Counted from the first letter of the stretch, positions 47,251-58,753 are shown. The stretch: DNA of 64,000 bases from Deinococcus sp. JMULE3 (GCF_013337115.1 NZ_SGWE01000001.1:273158-337157); one strand, 5' to 3'. Numbers and translations: made by a program. The notes: a model not told the origin generated them from the sequence alone.

Positions 47251-47279
47251 GATTGAATGGCTTATAAAGCCGTTCAATC
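47251..47279. terminator. Hairpin after the histidine kinase gene
   Basis: GATTGAATGGCTT and AAGCCGTTCAATC pair around a TAT loop (one G-T pair). No T-run follows, so terminator function is likely but unproven. Confidence 0.5.
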
Positions 47280-47370
47280 CGAGCGGATGCGACCCGTAGA
47301 ACTGCCCCGCAGAGGAGGGGTAAGGCGGGTGGGCGTGGAGTTGGCACCCCGGCGCCGTTCCGGGTTGTCC

Positions 47371-47389
47371 GCGAAACAGACGGCGTCCG
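47371..47389 (+). repeat. 19-bp direct repeat, left flank of the PAAR gene
   Basis: GCGAAACAGACGGCGTCCG is repeated exactly at 47764-47782. The pair encloses the PAAR gene and its promoter at a start-to-start distance of 393 bp. Confidence 0.75.
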
Positions 47390-47410
47390 TGTGACCCGTG
47401 GGGGCCGGGG

Positions 47411-47698
47411 TCAGCCGCCGATGTTCACGGTGGGGCACCCGGCGCTGATCTGCCCGCCGTGCGCGGTGGTGTCCCCGATGCGCGCGGCGGGGGTGCCGCC
47501 GATGCGGACGGTGCTGCTGCCGCGCGTGATGGTGTCGGGCGGTCCGGCGCACACGCAGGGGTCCCCGAGGCGCGCGGCGGGCTGCCCGCCGATCAGGACG
47601 GTGGGCTGCCCGCCGGTGATGGGGCCGCCGACATGCGGGGTCCAGCCGCTGAACTGCGGGCAGGTGTGCTGATCGCCGAGGCGGGCTGCGGGGGGCAT
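47411..47698 (-). CDS. PAAR-domain spike-tip protein
   Basis: 95 aa, ATG 47698. Four internal repeats of the PAAR pattern are visible: MPPAARLGDQHTC, GGQPAARLGDPCVCAG, GGTPAARIGDTTAHGG and GGQISAGCPTVNIGG, with His and Cys residues that should bind a metal at the tip of the cone. PAAR proteins cap the spike of type VI secretion and other contractile injection systems and can carry effectors. There is no VgrG, tube or effector gene in the window, so this is an orphan. A TACACT box seven bases before the ATG suggests a leaderless transcript. Flanked by exact 19-bp direct repeats. Confidence 0.88.
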   Translation of the reverse strand: MPPAARLGDQHTCPQFSGWTPHVGGPITGGQPTVLIGGQPAARLGDPCVCAGPPDTITRGSSTVRIGGTPAARIGDTTAHGGQISAGCPTVNIGG

Positions 47699-47763
47699 GG
47701 GGGTCAGTGTAGCGGGGTGTGGGGGCGGGGCGGGGCGCAGGTGTCGTCCGGACCGGGCAGCGG

Positions 47764-47782
47764 GCGAAACAGACGGCGTCCG
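47764..47782 (+). repeat. 19-bp direct repeat, right flank of the PAAR gene
   Basis: Second exact copy of GCGAAACAGACGGCGTCCG, 66 bp upstream of the PAAR start codon. Confidence 0.75.
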
Positions 47783-47831
47783 CGGCGCGTGTCGCGCCCA
47801 CGTTGCGGGGTGTCGCTGCTGGACTCGGCTG

Positions 47832-48021
47832 ATACGGGATGAAATGACTTGCTTGCGACGTGATTGCCTTCCGTTGTCCCCTCTCCCCCTGTGGGACTCG
47901 GAGAGCTGCGGAGCAGAGAGGGAGGGACTCGCAGAGCGGCGCAGCAGTGGAGCGAAGCGACGGAAGGGTGTGGGGGCCACCGGGCGACGCCGAATGTTGT
48001 GGAATCACTTGAATGCCGGCT
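47832..48021. repeat. Small intergenic repeat, copy C (190 bp), right end decayed
   Basis: Starts ATACGGGAT and keeps the common core, but the right end reads ATGCCGGCT instead of ATCCCGTAT. It carries two related GACTCG(C/G)AGAG segments. It abuts the zntA promoter region. Together with flanking sequence it accounts for the 376-bp gap between the PAAR gene and zntA. Confidence 0.8.
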
Positions 48022-48063
48022 GAAACGGTTGCTGCAGACCATTCAACCGGCGGGCGCTTCGGC

Positions 48064-48069
48064 TATCGT
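48064..48069 (+). promoter_or_regulatory. Candidate -10 box of the ZntA-type ATPase gene
   Basis: TATCGT lies five bases before ATG 48075 and no ribosome binding site is present, pointing to a leaderless mRNA. TTGAATG (48009) and CATTCAA (48040) form an inverted repeat just upstream. No clear -35. Confidence 0.5.
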
Positions 48070-48074
48070 GCGGC

Positions 48075-50198
<2,124 letters not shown>

Positions 50199-50220
50199 AC
50201 GGACCAGGGCTGAACCACAC

Positions 50221-50260
50221 AGAGAGGGGGCCGCCTGGGCATGCCGGGCGGCCCCCCTCT
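50221..50260. terminator. Bidirectional terminator between zntA and glpD
   Basis: AGAGGGGGCCGCC pairs with GGCGGCCCCCCTCT across a short loop between convergent genes. Confidence 0.75.
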
Positions 50261-50270
50261 GCATTCGGCG

Positions 50271-51848
50271 TCAGCGCAGCACGTAGCCCTGCGCGAGGTC
50301 GGTGTACGCGCGGACCTGTTCCGCCTGCCACGCCTGATCGCGGCCGAGTTCCTCCGCGAGGATCGCGGCGACCCTCGGGGCGGCCTCGATGCTGGCCTGG
50401 GCGTTCAGGAGCAGGGCGCGCAGGCGGCGCGAGAGGACGTCCTCGGCGGTGCGGGCCTGTTCGGCGCGGGCCGCCCAGCGGACCTCGGCCTCGGTGTAGG
50501 GCAGTTGCGGGTGCAGCGTGACGTCCGCGCCGGGCAGCGCCTGGACGCGTTCGGCGTCGGTGCCGTACACCTTCCAGTGGTCCGGGAGGTCCGCCTGGGT
50601 CGCGCCGTGCAGTTTCAGGCCCGCCGTGAGGCTCAGGCGCTCCGGGAGTCCGGCCTGCGCGGCGGCGCGGTTGACGGTGTCCTCGCCCATGCGGCGGTAG
50701 GTGGTCCACTTGCCGCCCGTCAGGGTGATCAGCCCGCCGTCGCTGATGCGGATGACGTGGTCGCGCGAGAGACTCTTGGTATCGGTCCCCTCGGCGGCCT
50801 TCACCAGGGGGCGCAGGCCGGCGTACACGCTGCGGACGTCCGCGCGGGTGGGGGCGGGGTCCATGTACTGCGCGGCGGTGCGCAGGATGAACTCGACCTC
50901 CTCGGGCAGCGCGCGGGGTTCCAGGCTGGTGTCGGGGACGGGCGTGTCGGTGGTGCCGATCACGACGTGGTCGTGCCAGGGCACGGCGAACAGCACGCGG
51001 CCGTCGTCGGTGCGGGGCACCATGATGGCGCTGTCGCCGGGCAGGAAGCGGCGGTCCACGACGACGTGCACGCCCTGACTGGGGGACAGCATGGGTTTGA
51101 CGGCGGGGTTCTCCATGCGGCGCACGTCGTCCACGAACACGCCGGTGGCGTTCACGACGGCGCGGGCGCGCACCTCGTGCTCCTGGCCGGTCTCGTCGTC
51201 GCGGAAGCGGGCGCCGACCACGCGGCCCCCGTCCCTGATCAGGTCCACGACGGGCGCGTGGTTCAGGGCGACGCCACCGTGGTTTTCCAGGGTGCGCAGC
51301 AGGGTCACGGCCAGTCGCGCGTCGTCGAACTGCCCGTCGAAGTAGAGGATGCCGCCCTTCAGCGCGCCTTTCTTCAGGGTGGGGGTGCGTTCGAGGGCCT
51401 GGGTCTTGTTGACGTAGCGGCTGGCCTGCAGGTTCAGTTTCCCGGCGAGCAGGTCGTACATCTTCAGGCCGATGCCGTAGAAGGGCGCGGCCCACCACCT
51501 GTACGCGGCGATCAGGAAGCCCAGGTCGCGCACGAGGTGCGGGGCGTTCTGTTTCAGCAGGCCGCGTTCGTGCAGCGCCTCGCGCACCAGCGAGACGTTC
51601 CCCTGCGCGAGGTAGCGCACGCCGCCGTGCACGAGTTTCGTCGAGCGGCTGCTGGTGCCCTTGGCGTAGTCGTGCGCTTCGAGAAGCAGGGTGCGGTAGC
51701 CGCGCGTGGCGGCCTCCAGCGCGGTGCCCAGCCCGGAGGCGCCGCCGCCGATCACCAGGAGGTCCCAGGTGTCGGGGGTGGTGGCGGCGCTCAGGGCGGC
51801 GTGGCGGGGGTCGGGGGTCGGGTTGGCGGGGTGCGCGTCTGGGGTCAT
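50271..51848 (-). CDS. glpD: Glycerol-3-phosphate dehydrogenase GlpD
   Basis: 525 aa, ATG 51848 behind GGAAGG. FAD site DLLVIGGGASGLGTALEAA, substrate-side motifs SSRSTKLVHGGVRYLAQGN and SLSRDHVIRISDGGLITLTG, and GGKWTTYRRMGED. It oxidises glycerol-3-phosphate to dihydroxyacetone phosphate at the membrane, feeding electrons to quinone. Follows glpK in the same direction, with 114 bp between and its own copy of the putative operator at 51891. Confidence 0.95.
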   Translation of the reverse strand: MTPDAHPANPTPDPRHAALSAATTPDTWDLLVIGGGASGLGTALEAATRGYRTLLLEAHDYAKGTSSRSTKLVHGGVRYLAQGNVSLVREALHERGLLKQNAPHLVRDLGFLIAAYRWWAAPFYGIGLKMYDLLAGKLNLQASRYVNKTQALERTPTLKKGALKGGILYFDGQFDDARLAVTLLRTLENHGGVALNHAPVVDLIRDGGRVVGARFRDDETGQEHEVRARAVVNATGVFVDDVRRMENPAVKPMLSPSQGVHVVVDRRFLPGDSAIMVPRTDDGRVLFAVPWHDHVVIGTTDTPVPDTSLEPRALPEEVEFILRTAAQYMDPAPTRADVRSVYAGLRPLVKAAEGTDTKSLSRDHVIRISDGGLITLTGGKWTTYRRMGEDTVNRAAAQAGLPERLSLTAGLKLHGATQADLPDHWKVYGTDAERVQALPGADVTLHPQLPYTEAEVRWAARAEQARTAEDVLSRRLRALLLNAQASIEAAPRVAAILAEELGRDQAWQAEQVRAYTDLAQGYVLR

Positions 51849-51890
51849 GGGGTCAACCTTCCGTGGGGATGAGGAGGAGGAAACATTCTC

Positions 51891-51904
51891 TGAACGGATG
51901 TTCG
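51891..51904. promoter_or_regulatory. Putative GlpR/SorC operator upstream of glpD
   Basis: TGAACGGATGTTCG matches the perfect palindrome upstream of glpK (53545) at 12 of 14 positions. A second half-site, TGAACGTTTGT, lies 8 bp further upstream. Confidence 0.6.
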
Positions 51905-51962
51905 CACGGTTTGAACGTTTGTGCAGTGGCGTGAACTACACAGCGCCGCCGCCCGGTCCCGC

Positions 51963-53459
51963 TCAGCGCTCGTCCTCCCAGTCGCGGGCGCGGCTGACCG
52001 CCTTCTTCCAGCGGCGCATCAGGCGCTCCCGCTCGGCGACGTCCATCTGCGGCTCGAATCTCTTGCCCTCCTGCCACTGCGCGGCGATCTCGTCCACGCT
52101 GCCCCAGAAGCCCACCGCCAGCCCCGCCAGGTACGCCGCGCCCAGCGCGGTCGTCTCGGTCACCTGCGGGCGCACCACGGGCACACCCAGGATGTCCGCC
52201 TGGAACTGCATCATCAGGTCGTTCGTGCTCGCCCCGCCGTCCACGCGCAGTTCACGCAGCGGCTGCCCGGCGTCCTTCTGCATGGCCTCCAGCAGCTCGG
52301 CCGACTGGAACGCCACGCTTTCCAGGGCGGCGCGGGCCACGTGCGCCTTGGTCGTGCCGCGCGTCAGGCCGATCAATGTGCCGCGCGCGTACGGGTCCCA
52401 GTACGGCGCGCCCAGCCCCACGAACGCCGGGACGAGCATCACGCCCTCGCTGCTGCCCACCGAGCGGGCCAGCGCCTCGACCTCGCTGCTGTCGCGGATC
52501 AGGTTCAGGCCGTCGCGCAGCCACTGCACCACGGCGCCCGCGATGAACACGCTGCCCTCCAGCGCGTAGGTGCGCTGCCCGCCCAGCTGCCACGCGACGG
52601 TGGTCAGCAGCTTGTTCTGGCTGGGCACCGCCTCGGTTCCCGTGTTCATGAGCATGAAGCAGCCGGTGCCGTAGGTGTTCTTCGCCATGCCGGGTTCCAG
52701 GCACGCCTGCCCGAACGTCGCGGCCTGCTGGTCCCCGCCGATGCCCGCGATCGGGATGCGCGCCCCGAGCAGCCCCTCGGCGGTCTGCCCGTACACCTCC
52801 GAGGAATTCCGCACCTGCGGCAGCACGCTGCGCGGCACGTTCAGGATGGTCAGCAGTTCGTCGTCCCAGTCGCCGGTGTGGATGTTGAACAGCAGCGTGC
52901 GGCTGGCGTTCGTGGCGTCCGTGACGTGCAGTTCGCCCCCCGTGAGGTTGTACACCAGCCACGAGTCGATGGTTCCGAACGCCAGTTCGCCCCGCTCCGC
53001 GCGTTCGCGGGCGCCGGGCACGTGGTCGAGCAGCCACCGGACCTTCGTGCCGCTGAAGTACGCGTCGAGGACCAGCCCGGTCCTGGCCTGGAAGGTCGCC
53101 TCGTGCGCCGCGCGGATCTCGTCGCAGTACGGCGCGGTGCGGCGGTCCTGCCACACGATGGCGTGGTGGATGGGCTGCCCGGTGCGGCGGTCCCAGATCA
53201 GGGTCGTCTCGCGCTGGTTGGTGATGCCGATCGCGGCGACGTCCGAGGCGCGGATGCCCGCGCGGGTGATGGCCTCCTGCGCCACGCCGATCTGCGTGCC
53301 CCAGATCTCGTTCGCGTCGTGCTCCACGAGGCCGGGCCGGGGGAAGTGCTGCGTGAATTCCTTCTGCGCGCGGGCGCGCACCTGACCCTGGCGGTCGAAG
53401 ACGATGGCGCGGCTGCTGGTGGTGCCCTGGTCCAGGGCGAGGATGAACTGCTCGGGCAT
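51963..53459 (-). CDS. glpK: Glycerol kinase GlpK
   Basis: 498 aa, ATG 53459. FGGY-kinase motifs: [75 protein letters not shown], and [18 protein letters not shown]. Length is that of typical GlpK. It phosphorylates glycerol to glycerol-3-phosphate. No glpF facilitator is present in the window. The minus-strand promoter TTGACG (53532-53537) lies next to the operator TGAACAGATGTTCA. Confidence 0.97.
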   Translation of the reverse strand: MPEQFILALDQGTTSSRAIVFDRQGQVRARAQKEFTQHFPRPGLVEHDANEIWGTQIGVAQEAITRAGIRASDVAAIGITNQRETTLIWDRRTGQPIHHAIVWQDRRTAPYCDEIRAAHEATFQARTGLVLDAYFSGTKVRWLLDHVPGARERAERGELAFGTIDSWLVYNLTGGELHVTDATNASRTLLFNIHTGDWDDELLTILNVPRSVLPQVRNSSEVYGQTAEGLLGARIPIAGIGGDQQAATFGQACLEPGMAKNTYGTGCFMLMNTGTEAVPSQNKLLTTVAWQLGGQRTYALEGSVFIAGAVVQWLRDGLNLIRDSSEVEALARSVGSSEGVMLVPAFVGLGAPYWDPYARGTLIGLTRGTTKAHVARAALESVAFQSAELLEAMQKDAGQPLRELRVDGGASTNDLMMQFQADILGVPVVRPQVTETTALGAAYLAGLAVGFWGSVDEIAAQWQEGKRFEPQMDVAERERLMRRWKKAVSRARDWEDER

Positions 53460-53544
53460 GCGGGGAACCTCTGTGGGGGTGGGGGCGGGGGTGGGGCGGT
53501 CCCGCCCATCATTGCCCCGGGGCTGAACAGCCGTCAACACTCCA

Positions 53545-53558
53545 TGAACAGATGTTCA
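53545..53558. promoter_or_regulatory. Putative operator between glpK and its regulator
   Basis: TGAACAGATGTTCA is a 14-bp palindrome with 6-bp arms in the 129-bp divergent region. It is close to the -35 of glpK and upstream of the TATGCT (53576) box of the regulator gene. Confidence 0.65.
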
Positions 53559-53588
53559 GCGCTGTGGGCGTGGAGTATGCTCGTGGTC

Positions 53589-54554
53589 GTGACCGACCCC
53601 ACCCCGGACGACACCGCCGCGCAGGCCGTGCAGGTCGCCCGCCTCTACTACCACCAGGGCCTCACCACCGACGCCATCGCCCGCGAACTCGGCCTGTCCC
53701 GCCCCAAGGTCAGCCGCCTCCTGACCCTGGCGCGCCGCACCGGCCTCGTCGAGATCCGCATCCACGACCCGCAGGCCGGGCCGCAGAGCCTCGAGGCGCA
53801 GCTGCGCGCCCGCTACCCCTTCCTGACCCCGCAGGTCGTCAGCGTCCCCCCCGGCAGCCCCGAGAGCGCCTGGCTCGACCGGGTCGCGGTGGCCGCCGCG
53901 CGGCACCTCGGGCAGCTCCTGCGCCCCGGACAGACCGTCGGCCTCGCCTGGGGCACCACCGTCGACGCCGTCTCCCGCGCGCTGACGCCCCGCCCCCTCG
54001 AGGGCCTGCAGGTCGTGCAGCTCAACGGCAGCGCCAACGCCCTGGACTTCCTGAGCGGCTTCGTGACCGACACCATCACCCGCTTCGCCGCGAACTACGG
54101 CGCCCGCGCCCACCTCTTCCCGGTCCCGACCTTCTTCGACGACCCCGCCACCCGCGCCGCCATGTGGCGCGAACGCAGCGTCCGCCACGTCCTGGACCTG
54201 CAGGAGCGGGCGGACGTGCTGCTGTACTCCGTCGGCGCGGCCAGCGCGCAGGTGCCCAGCCACGTGTACGCCGCCGGGTACCTCGACGAGACGGACCTCG
54301 ATCAGCTGCGCGCGCAGGGTGTCGCGGGGGACATCGCCACCGTGTTCTTCCGCGGGGACGGCAGCTTTGCCGGCCTGCCCATCAACGCCCGCAGCAGCGG
54401 CCCCGACCTGGGTCTGACCCGCCGCGCGCAGCACGCCATCTGCGTCGCCAGCGGCCTGGGCAAGGTCGACGCGCTGCGCGCCGCGCTGGCCGGGGAACTC
54501 ATGACCACCCTGATCATCGACGAGAGCACCGCCCGGTCCCTGCTGAACGCGTAG
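53589..54554 (+). CDS. SorC/DeoR-type sugar-binding transcriptional regulator of glycerol genes
   Basis: 321 aa from GTG 53589, chosen because TATGCT lies exactly seven bases upstream (leaderless); ATG 53577 in the same frame overlaps that box. The N-terminal HTH is YYHQGLTTDAIARELGLSRP, KVSRLLTLARRTGLVEIRI. The C-terminal SorC sugar-phosphate domain has GQTVGLAWGTTVDAVSRAL, LNGSANALDFLSGF and AICVASGLGKVDALRAAL. SorC regulators bind phosphorylated sugars, so glycerol-3-phosphate is a plausible effector. Matching sites before glpK and glpD and its own gene support a local glycerol regulon. Confidence 0.87.
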   Translation: MTDPTPDDTAAQAVQVARLYYHQGLTTDAIARELGLSRPKVSRLLTLARRTGLVEIRIHDPQAGPQSLEAQLRARYPFLTPQVVSVPPGSPESAWLDRVAVAAARHLGQLLRPGQTVGLAWGTTVDAVSRALTPRPLEGLQVVQLNGSANALDFLSGFVTDTITRFAANYGARAHLFPVPTFFDDPATRAAMWRERSVRHVLDLQERADVLLYSVGAASAQVPSHVYAAGYLDETDLDQLRAQGVAGDIATVFFRGDGSFAGLPINARSSGPDLGLTRRAQHAICVASGLGKVDALRAALAGELMTTLIIDESTARSLLNA

Positions 54555-54572
54555 CGCCAGCAGGTCCGCGCG

Positions 54573-56990
54573 TCAGCCGTGACCGGGCGGCCGCCAGTCC
54601 GGCAGGGGCCGCGCGAAGTGGTACCCCTGCACGATGCAGATGCCCTCGCCCGTGACCGCGTCGAGATCCTGCGCGGTCTCGATGCCCTCGGCGACCAGTT
54701 CCAGACCCAGGTCGCGGCTGAGACTGACCATCGCCCGGACGATCGCCGCGCTCGGGCCGTGCGGGGCGTTCACCATCTGCCGCACGAACGACCGGTCGAT
54801 CTTCAGGCCGCTCAGCGGGAAACGCGACAGGTACGCCAGGCTGCTGTACCCGGTGCCGAAGTCGTCCAGCATGACCCGCACCCCGTCGGCGCGCAGGTCC
54901 TTCAGGACCCGTTCGGTCCGGTCCGGATTGAGCATCATCAGCGTCTCGGTGATCTCCAGTTCCAGCTGCTGCGGTCTCAGTCCGGAGTCCCGCAGCGCCT
55001 GACGGACCGTGTCGAGCAGCTGCGGGCTGGCGAACTGCCGCGCCGAGAGGTTCACCGCGACCCGCACGTCGCCCCACCCGCTCGCGGCGCGGCAGGCCTC
55101 GCGCAGCACCCAGGCGCCGACCTCCACGATGTGATCCCCGCGTTCCAGGATCGGCATGAACGTCGCCGGGGACTGCAGGCCGTGCTCGGCGCTGTTCCAG
55201 CGCAGCAGCGCCTCGGCACTCACGATCCGCCGCTGCCGGGTGTCCACCAGCGGCTGGTAGTGCAGCTGGTACTCCCCGCGGGTCAGGGCGTGGGCCAGCC
55301 CGCTTTCCAGTCCGGCGTGGGCGTGCTCGCGCGGGTCGAAGAACCGCACGGTCTCCGCCTGCGCCTTGGCGTCGAACAGCGCCAGTTCGGAGGCGCGGCG
55401 CAGGCCCTCGGCGCTGCTGGCGTCCTGCGGCCACAGGGCGGCCCCGGCGGACACCGACACCCGCACCGACTGCCCGCCCAGCGATACGGGTTGCGCCGCG
55501 ACCGACAGCACCTGTCCGAGCTGCGCCCCGGCGTCCCCGGTCGGGGCGAGCAGCAGCGCGAACTCGTCCCCGCCGACCCGCGCGACGAGGTCCCCGGCCC
55601 GCAGCGCCCCCTGCAGCCGCCGGGCCAGCACGCACAGCAGTTCGTCGGCCAGGTCGTGGCCGTACATGTCGTTCACCAGCTGGAAGCGGTTGACGTCCAG
55701 CGTCGCGAGCAGGAACGGCGCGCCGGACTGCGTCTGCTGCAGCAGCTGCGCCATGAGCATGATGCGGTTGGGCAGCCCGGTCAGGACGTCCGAGAGCCGC
55801 CCCCGTTCGAGTTCCTCGACCTGACGCTGCACGGTCTCCTCGGCCGAGAGGCGCAGCTGCTGCTCGTACTCGGCCAGGCGCCGGGCGTTGTCCAGTTCGG
55901 CCTTCTTGGTCAGTTCCTGGATGGTCTGCTCGCGCAGCGTCACCGCGCGGTGCTGCATGACCTTCACGAGCAGCGGGTAGAACTCGCCGACCTTCTGCCC
56001 CTCGCTGAAGCCACCGAACTGCACGGCCGTCTGCAGGCCCTGTTCGAGCAGGTCGCTGCGCGAGTCGGTCTCGCTGATGCGGATCACCTCGCGGATGTCG
56101 TCGGCCGTGACCGGCTGCCCGTCCACCTGCGCCAGCAGGATGATCGCGCGGCAGTATTCCTCGAGGTCGCCCGAGTCCAGGCCCATCTGCCGGGCCGCCT
56201 GCAGGTGCGTCACGGCCTGCGCCGTCTGCCCGGCGCGCAGCGTGATCTCCCCGGCGGTGTTCAGGGCGTGCGGCGTGATCAGCGCCCGGTACTCCGGCTG
56301 GTCGATCAGCCGCGCGATCTCCCGGCAGGCCTCCTCGTTGCGCCCGTCCCGCGAGACGCATTCGAGCAGGTTCACGGTGGCGGTCACGTACGCGGTGGGG
56401 TTGCCCTGCGCCAGGGTGAGGCTGGCGCAGGTCCGGAAGTACCGTTCGGCGGTCTCGAAGGCCTCCAGGTGGAAGTACACCATCCCGAGCACGTTGTTGA
56501 TGGTGATGGTCAGCCCCGCCCCGTGATCGACCGTGCCGGGGGTGTTCAGGGCGTTCAGGGCCTCCTGCGCGAAGTTCAGCGCCTGGACGTTCTCGCCGCG
56601 CAGGGCGTGGATGTTCGCCAGGCTGACCAGCGCGCGCGCGCGGCCCGCGTGGTCCTCCCGGCGTTCGAAGACCTCCAGTGCCCGCCGGAACGACCCGGTG
56701 GCGGCGTCCGTGTCGAACAGGATGGCGTTGCAGGTGCCCAGCAGGATCAGCGCGCTGGCGTGCAGCTCGGTGTTCTGGGCGATCAGCGCCAGGGACGCGG
56801 CCTGTTCGGCGTCCCTGGCCGCCGGCTGGTGGCGGTGGGCGAAGTAGTGCAGCAGGGCGTGGGCGTAGAACCGGTGTTCCGGACCCAGGGGGGAGAAGTC
56901 GTGATGCTGGATGGCCTGAGCAGCTGCGTCTTGATCACCGGACTGGATGACCCGGATCAGCTGCTCGAAGTCTGCCGCTGGGTCGAGCAT
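54573..56990 (-). CDS. TPR-GGDEF-EAL cyclic di-GMP enzyme
   Basis: 805 aa, ATG 56990. Residues 1-330 are tetratricopeptide-like repeats (GRARALVSLANIHALRGENV). A coiled coil leads to GGDEF (VGGDEFALLL, site intact, although the substrate loop reads LDVNRFQLVNDMYGHDLAD) and EAL with all catalytic motifs: SAEALLRWN, NLSARQF, LEITETLMM, DDFGTGYSSLAYL, LKIDRSFV, VAEGIET and QGYHFARPL. It may both make and break cyclic di-GMP. TAAGCT, which includes the stop codon of the upstream protease gene, lies six bases before the ATG, a likely leaderless promoter. Confidence 0.92.
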   Translation of the reverse strand: MLDPAADFEQLIRVIQSGDQDAAAQAIQHHDFSPLGPEHRFYAHALLHYFAHRHQPAARDAEQAASLALIAQNTELHASALILLGTCNAILFDTDAATGSFRRALEVFERREDHAGRARALVSLANIHALRGENVQALNFAQEALNALNTPGTVDHGAGLTITINNVLGMVYFHLEAFETAERYFRTCASLTLAQGNPTAYVTATVNLLECVSRDGRNEEACREIARLIDQPEYRALITPHALNTAGEITLRAGQTAQAVTHLQAARQMGLDSGDLEEYCRAIILLAQVDGQPVTADDIREVIRISETDSRSDLLEQGLQTAVQFGGFSEGQKVGEFYPLLVKVMQHRAVTLREQTIQELTKKAELDNARRLAEYEQQLRLSAEETVQRQVEELERGRLSDVLTGLPNRIMLMAQLLQQTQSGAPFLLATLDVNRFQLVNDMYGHDLADELLCVLARRLQGALRAGDLVARVGGDEFALLLAPTGDAGAQLGQVLSVAAQPVSLGGQSVRVSVSAGAALWPQDASSAEGLRRASELALFDAKAQAETVRFFDPREHAHAGLESGLAHALTRGEYQLHYQPLVDTRQRRIVSAEALLRWNSAEHGLQSPATFMPILERGDHIVEVGAWVLREACRAASGWGDVRVAVNLSARQFASPQLLDTVRQALRDSGLRPQQLELEITETLMMLNPDRTERVLKDLRADGVRVMLDDFGTGYSSLAYLSRFPLSGLKIDRSFVRQMVNAPHGPSAAIVRAMVSLSRDLGLELVAEGIETAQDLDAVTGEGICIVQGYHFARPLPDWRPPGHG

Positions 56991-56999
56991 GCGTTGAGC

Positions 57000-58226
57000 T
57001 TACTCAATTGTGCCGAAGTTGACCGTGGACCACGCGCCGGTCATGGGCGTGCCTGCGCTGCGCACGGCGGCGTAGGCGCCGCTGACGCTCAGGCCCTGGG
57101 CGCTCAGGTACGCGAGCTGACCGGCGACGACCGGCGCGGCCAGCGAGGTGCCGGACCACTGCGCGGCGCGGTTGCCGGGGAACAGCGTGAACACGTCCTC
57201 GCCGGGGGCGAAGGTCATCGCCTGCGGGCCGGTGGAGCTGAAGGAGCTGACCTGACCGCCGGCGGTGACGCTGCCCACCGCGACGCCCAGGTTGTCCTGC
57301 GCGATCAGCGAGGCGGGGTACAGCATGCTGCCCGCCGCGTCGTTGCCGGAGGCCGCCGCGACCATGACGCCCTTCTGGCTGGCGTACTGCAGGGCCTGCT
57401 GGACGGCCGGGGACTGGCTGGTGGTGCCCAGGCTGAGGTTGATGACGTCCGCGCCGTGGTTGACGGCCCACACGATGCCGGAGGCGAGGTTCAGCAGGTC
57501 GCCGCTGCCGCTGGCGTCGAGCACCTGCACGGGCATGATCTTCGCGAAGGGCGCGACCTGCAGGGCCATGCCCGCGACGGCGGTGGCGTGGCCGTAGATG
57601 GCGCCGCTCTCGGCGCCGGTCAGGGCGGGCGTGGCGTCGTCGTTCGCGAAGTCACGCCAGTCGCTCTGGGAGGTCAGCGAGGCGCGCAGGGCGCTGTGGG
57701 TGACGTCCATGGGGCCGTCGATGACGGCGATGGTGGCGCTGCGCCCGCCGCTGGCCGCGAGGTGCGCGCGGTCCAGGGCCACGTTCCCGAAGGCGGCGCT
57801 GTTGCCGCTGAAGGGCAGGAAGGTGCCGCCGCTCCACAGCTGATCGGTGTGGCTGGCCATGGCGTGGAAGTCGCTGGCCGCGTAGCTGTTCACGGCGCTC
57901 CAGTCACTGATCGCCACGGGCCAGATGGCCTTGACGACGGCCGACAGGGCGCTGGGGTCATGCACGACCTGGGCGTTGGTCTCGGTCTGACTGTCGGCGC
58001 CGCTGACGCTCAGGCTGCGGGGGTTGCCGATCACGGCGAAGGTGTCGGTGCGCAGCTGCACGCTGCCGCCGTACTTCTGCACCAGCGCGGCGTCGCTGAC
58101 GCTGGCGTCCACCGTGACGGTCAGCAGCGTGGCGGGGCGCGCGGCCTGGGTCTGCGGGGCACTGGTGGTGCCGCAGGCGGCGAGGAGGCTCAGGGTGAGG
58201 GCGGCGCAGGTGAGGGTTCTACGCAT
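57000..58226 (-). CDS. Subtilisin-family (S8) lipoprotein protease
   Basis: 408 aa, ATG 58226 with AAGGAG. A lipoprotein signal (LTLSLLAACGTTS) puts Cys18 as the lipid anchor. A propeptide-like region to about residue 150 is followed by the S8 domain: Asp170 in IAVIDGPMD, His213 in GHATAVAGM, oxyanion Asn in AAASGND and Ser361 in SGTSLAAPVV. The triad is complete. The protein should be anchored outside the cytoplasmic membrane and degrade proteins there. A TACACT box lies about 33 bp upstream of the start, and a 12-bp palindrome TCTTCATGAAGA (58279) further up. Confidence 0.92.
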   Translation of the reverse strand: MRRTLTCAALTLSLLAACGTTSAPQTQAARPATLLTVTVDASVSDAALVQKYGGSVQLRTDTFAVIGNPRSLSVSGADSQTETNAQVVHDPSALSAVVKAIWPVAISDWSAVNSYAASDFHAMASHTDQLWSGGTFLPFSGNSAAFGNVALDRAHLAASGGRSATIAVIDGPMDVTHSALRASLTSQSDWRDFANDDATPALTGAESGAIYGHATAVAGMALQVAPFAKIMPVQVLDASGSGDLLNLASGIVWAVNHGADVINLSLGTTSQSPAVQQALQYASQKGVMVAAASGNDAAGSMLYPASLIAQDNLGVAVGSVTAGGQVSSFSSTGPQAMTFAPGEDVFTLFPGNRAAQWSGTSLAAPVVAGQLAYLSAQGLSVSGAYAAVRSAGTPMTGAWSTVNFGTIE

Positions 58227-58264
58227 GATGGTGTCTCCTTGTGTGGTGCGTGTCGCTGAGTGTA

Positions 58265-58753
58265 CAGGCTTGAGCGGATCTTCATGAAGACGTATTCAAC
58301 GATGAAGGATCTGACCGGCGGATCAGGCTCCGTTCTAGCAGGAGTGTCGCCCGGACGTTCACACATTTCCGGCACATGACGGCCAGATGAAGACCTCGGG
58401 CTCCATGAGGTGTTCATGATTTGGGGGTTAAGGCGGCGGCGCTACGGTTCACCAGGCGCCGAAAAAGACCGACTGCCCGTCCACCACCGGGCGCCGTGAG
58501 CCGGTGGGTTACACAAGAGGCCCCGCGCGACGTCTGGCAAGATTGGACGACCGTCCGGTGCCGGGGGCGAGGAGCAGGCCGAGGGGCCTTCCAGGCACGG
58601 CTGTACTCCGGTGGAGCGGGACGCAGCGCTGAACCCGCGCGTCTGAGGCGCGCAGCACTGCATCTACAGCAGGCAGTGGGATGGGTGGCGTGCAGTCGGC
58701 ACGCCAGCCCGGGCGGCGGGCGACACGGACGTCACGCCCGAGCGGAGCTCCTG
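58265..58753. other. Intergenic region without a supported gene
   Basis: About 490 bp upstream of the S8 protease and copZ. Frames crossing it are Arg/Gly/Ala-rich without recognisable domains. It holds a palindrome at 58279-58290 (TCTTCATGAAGA) and nothing else I can name. Confidence 0.5.

Noticed and set aside
54579..58259. Plus-strand frame of 1226 codons opposite the GGDEF-EAL and S8 genes
   Set aside because: Arg/Gly/His-rich shadow of two well-supported minus-strand genes; no domain, typical of high-GC antisense frames.
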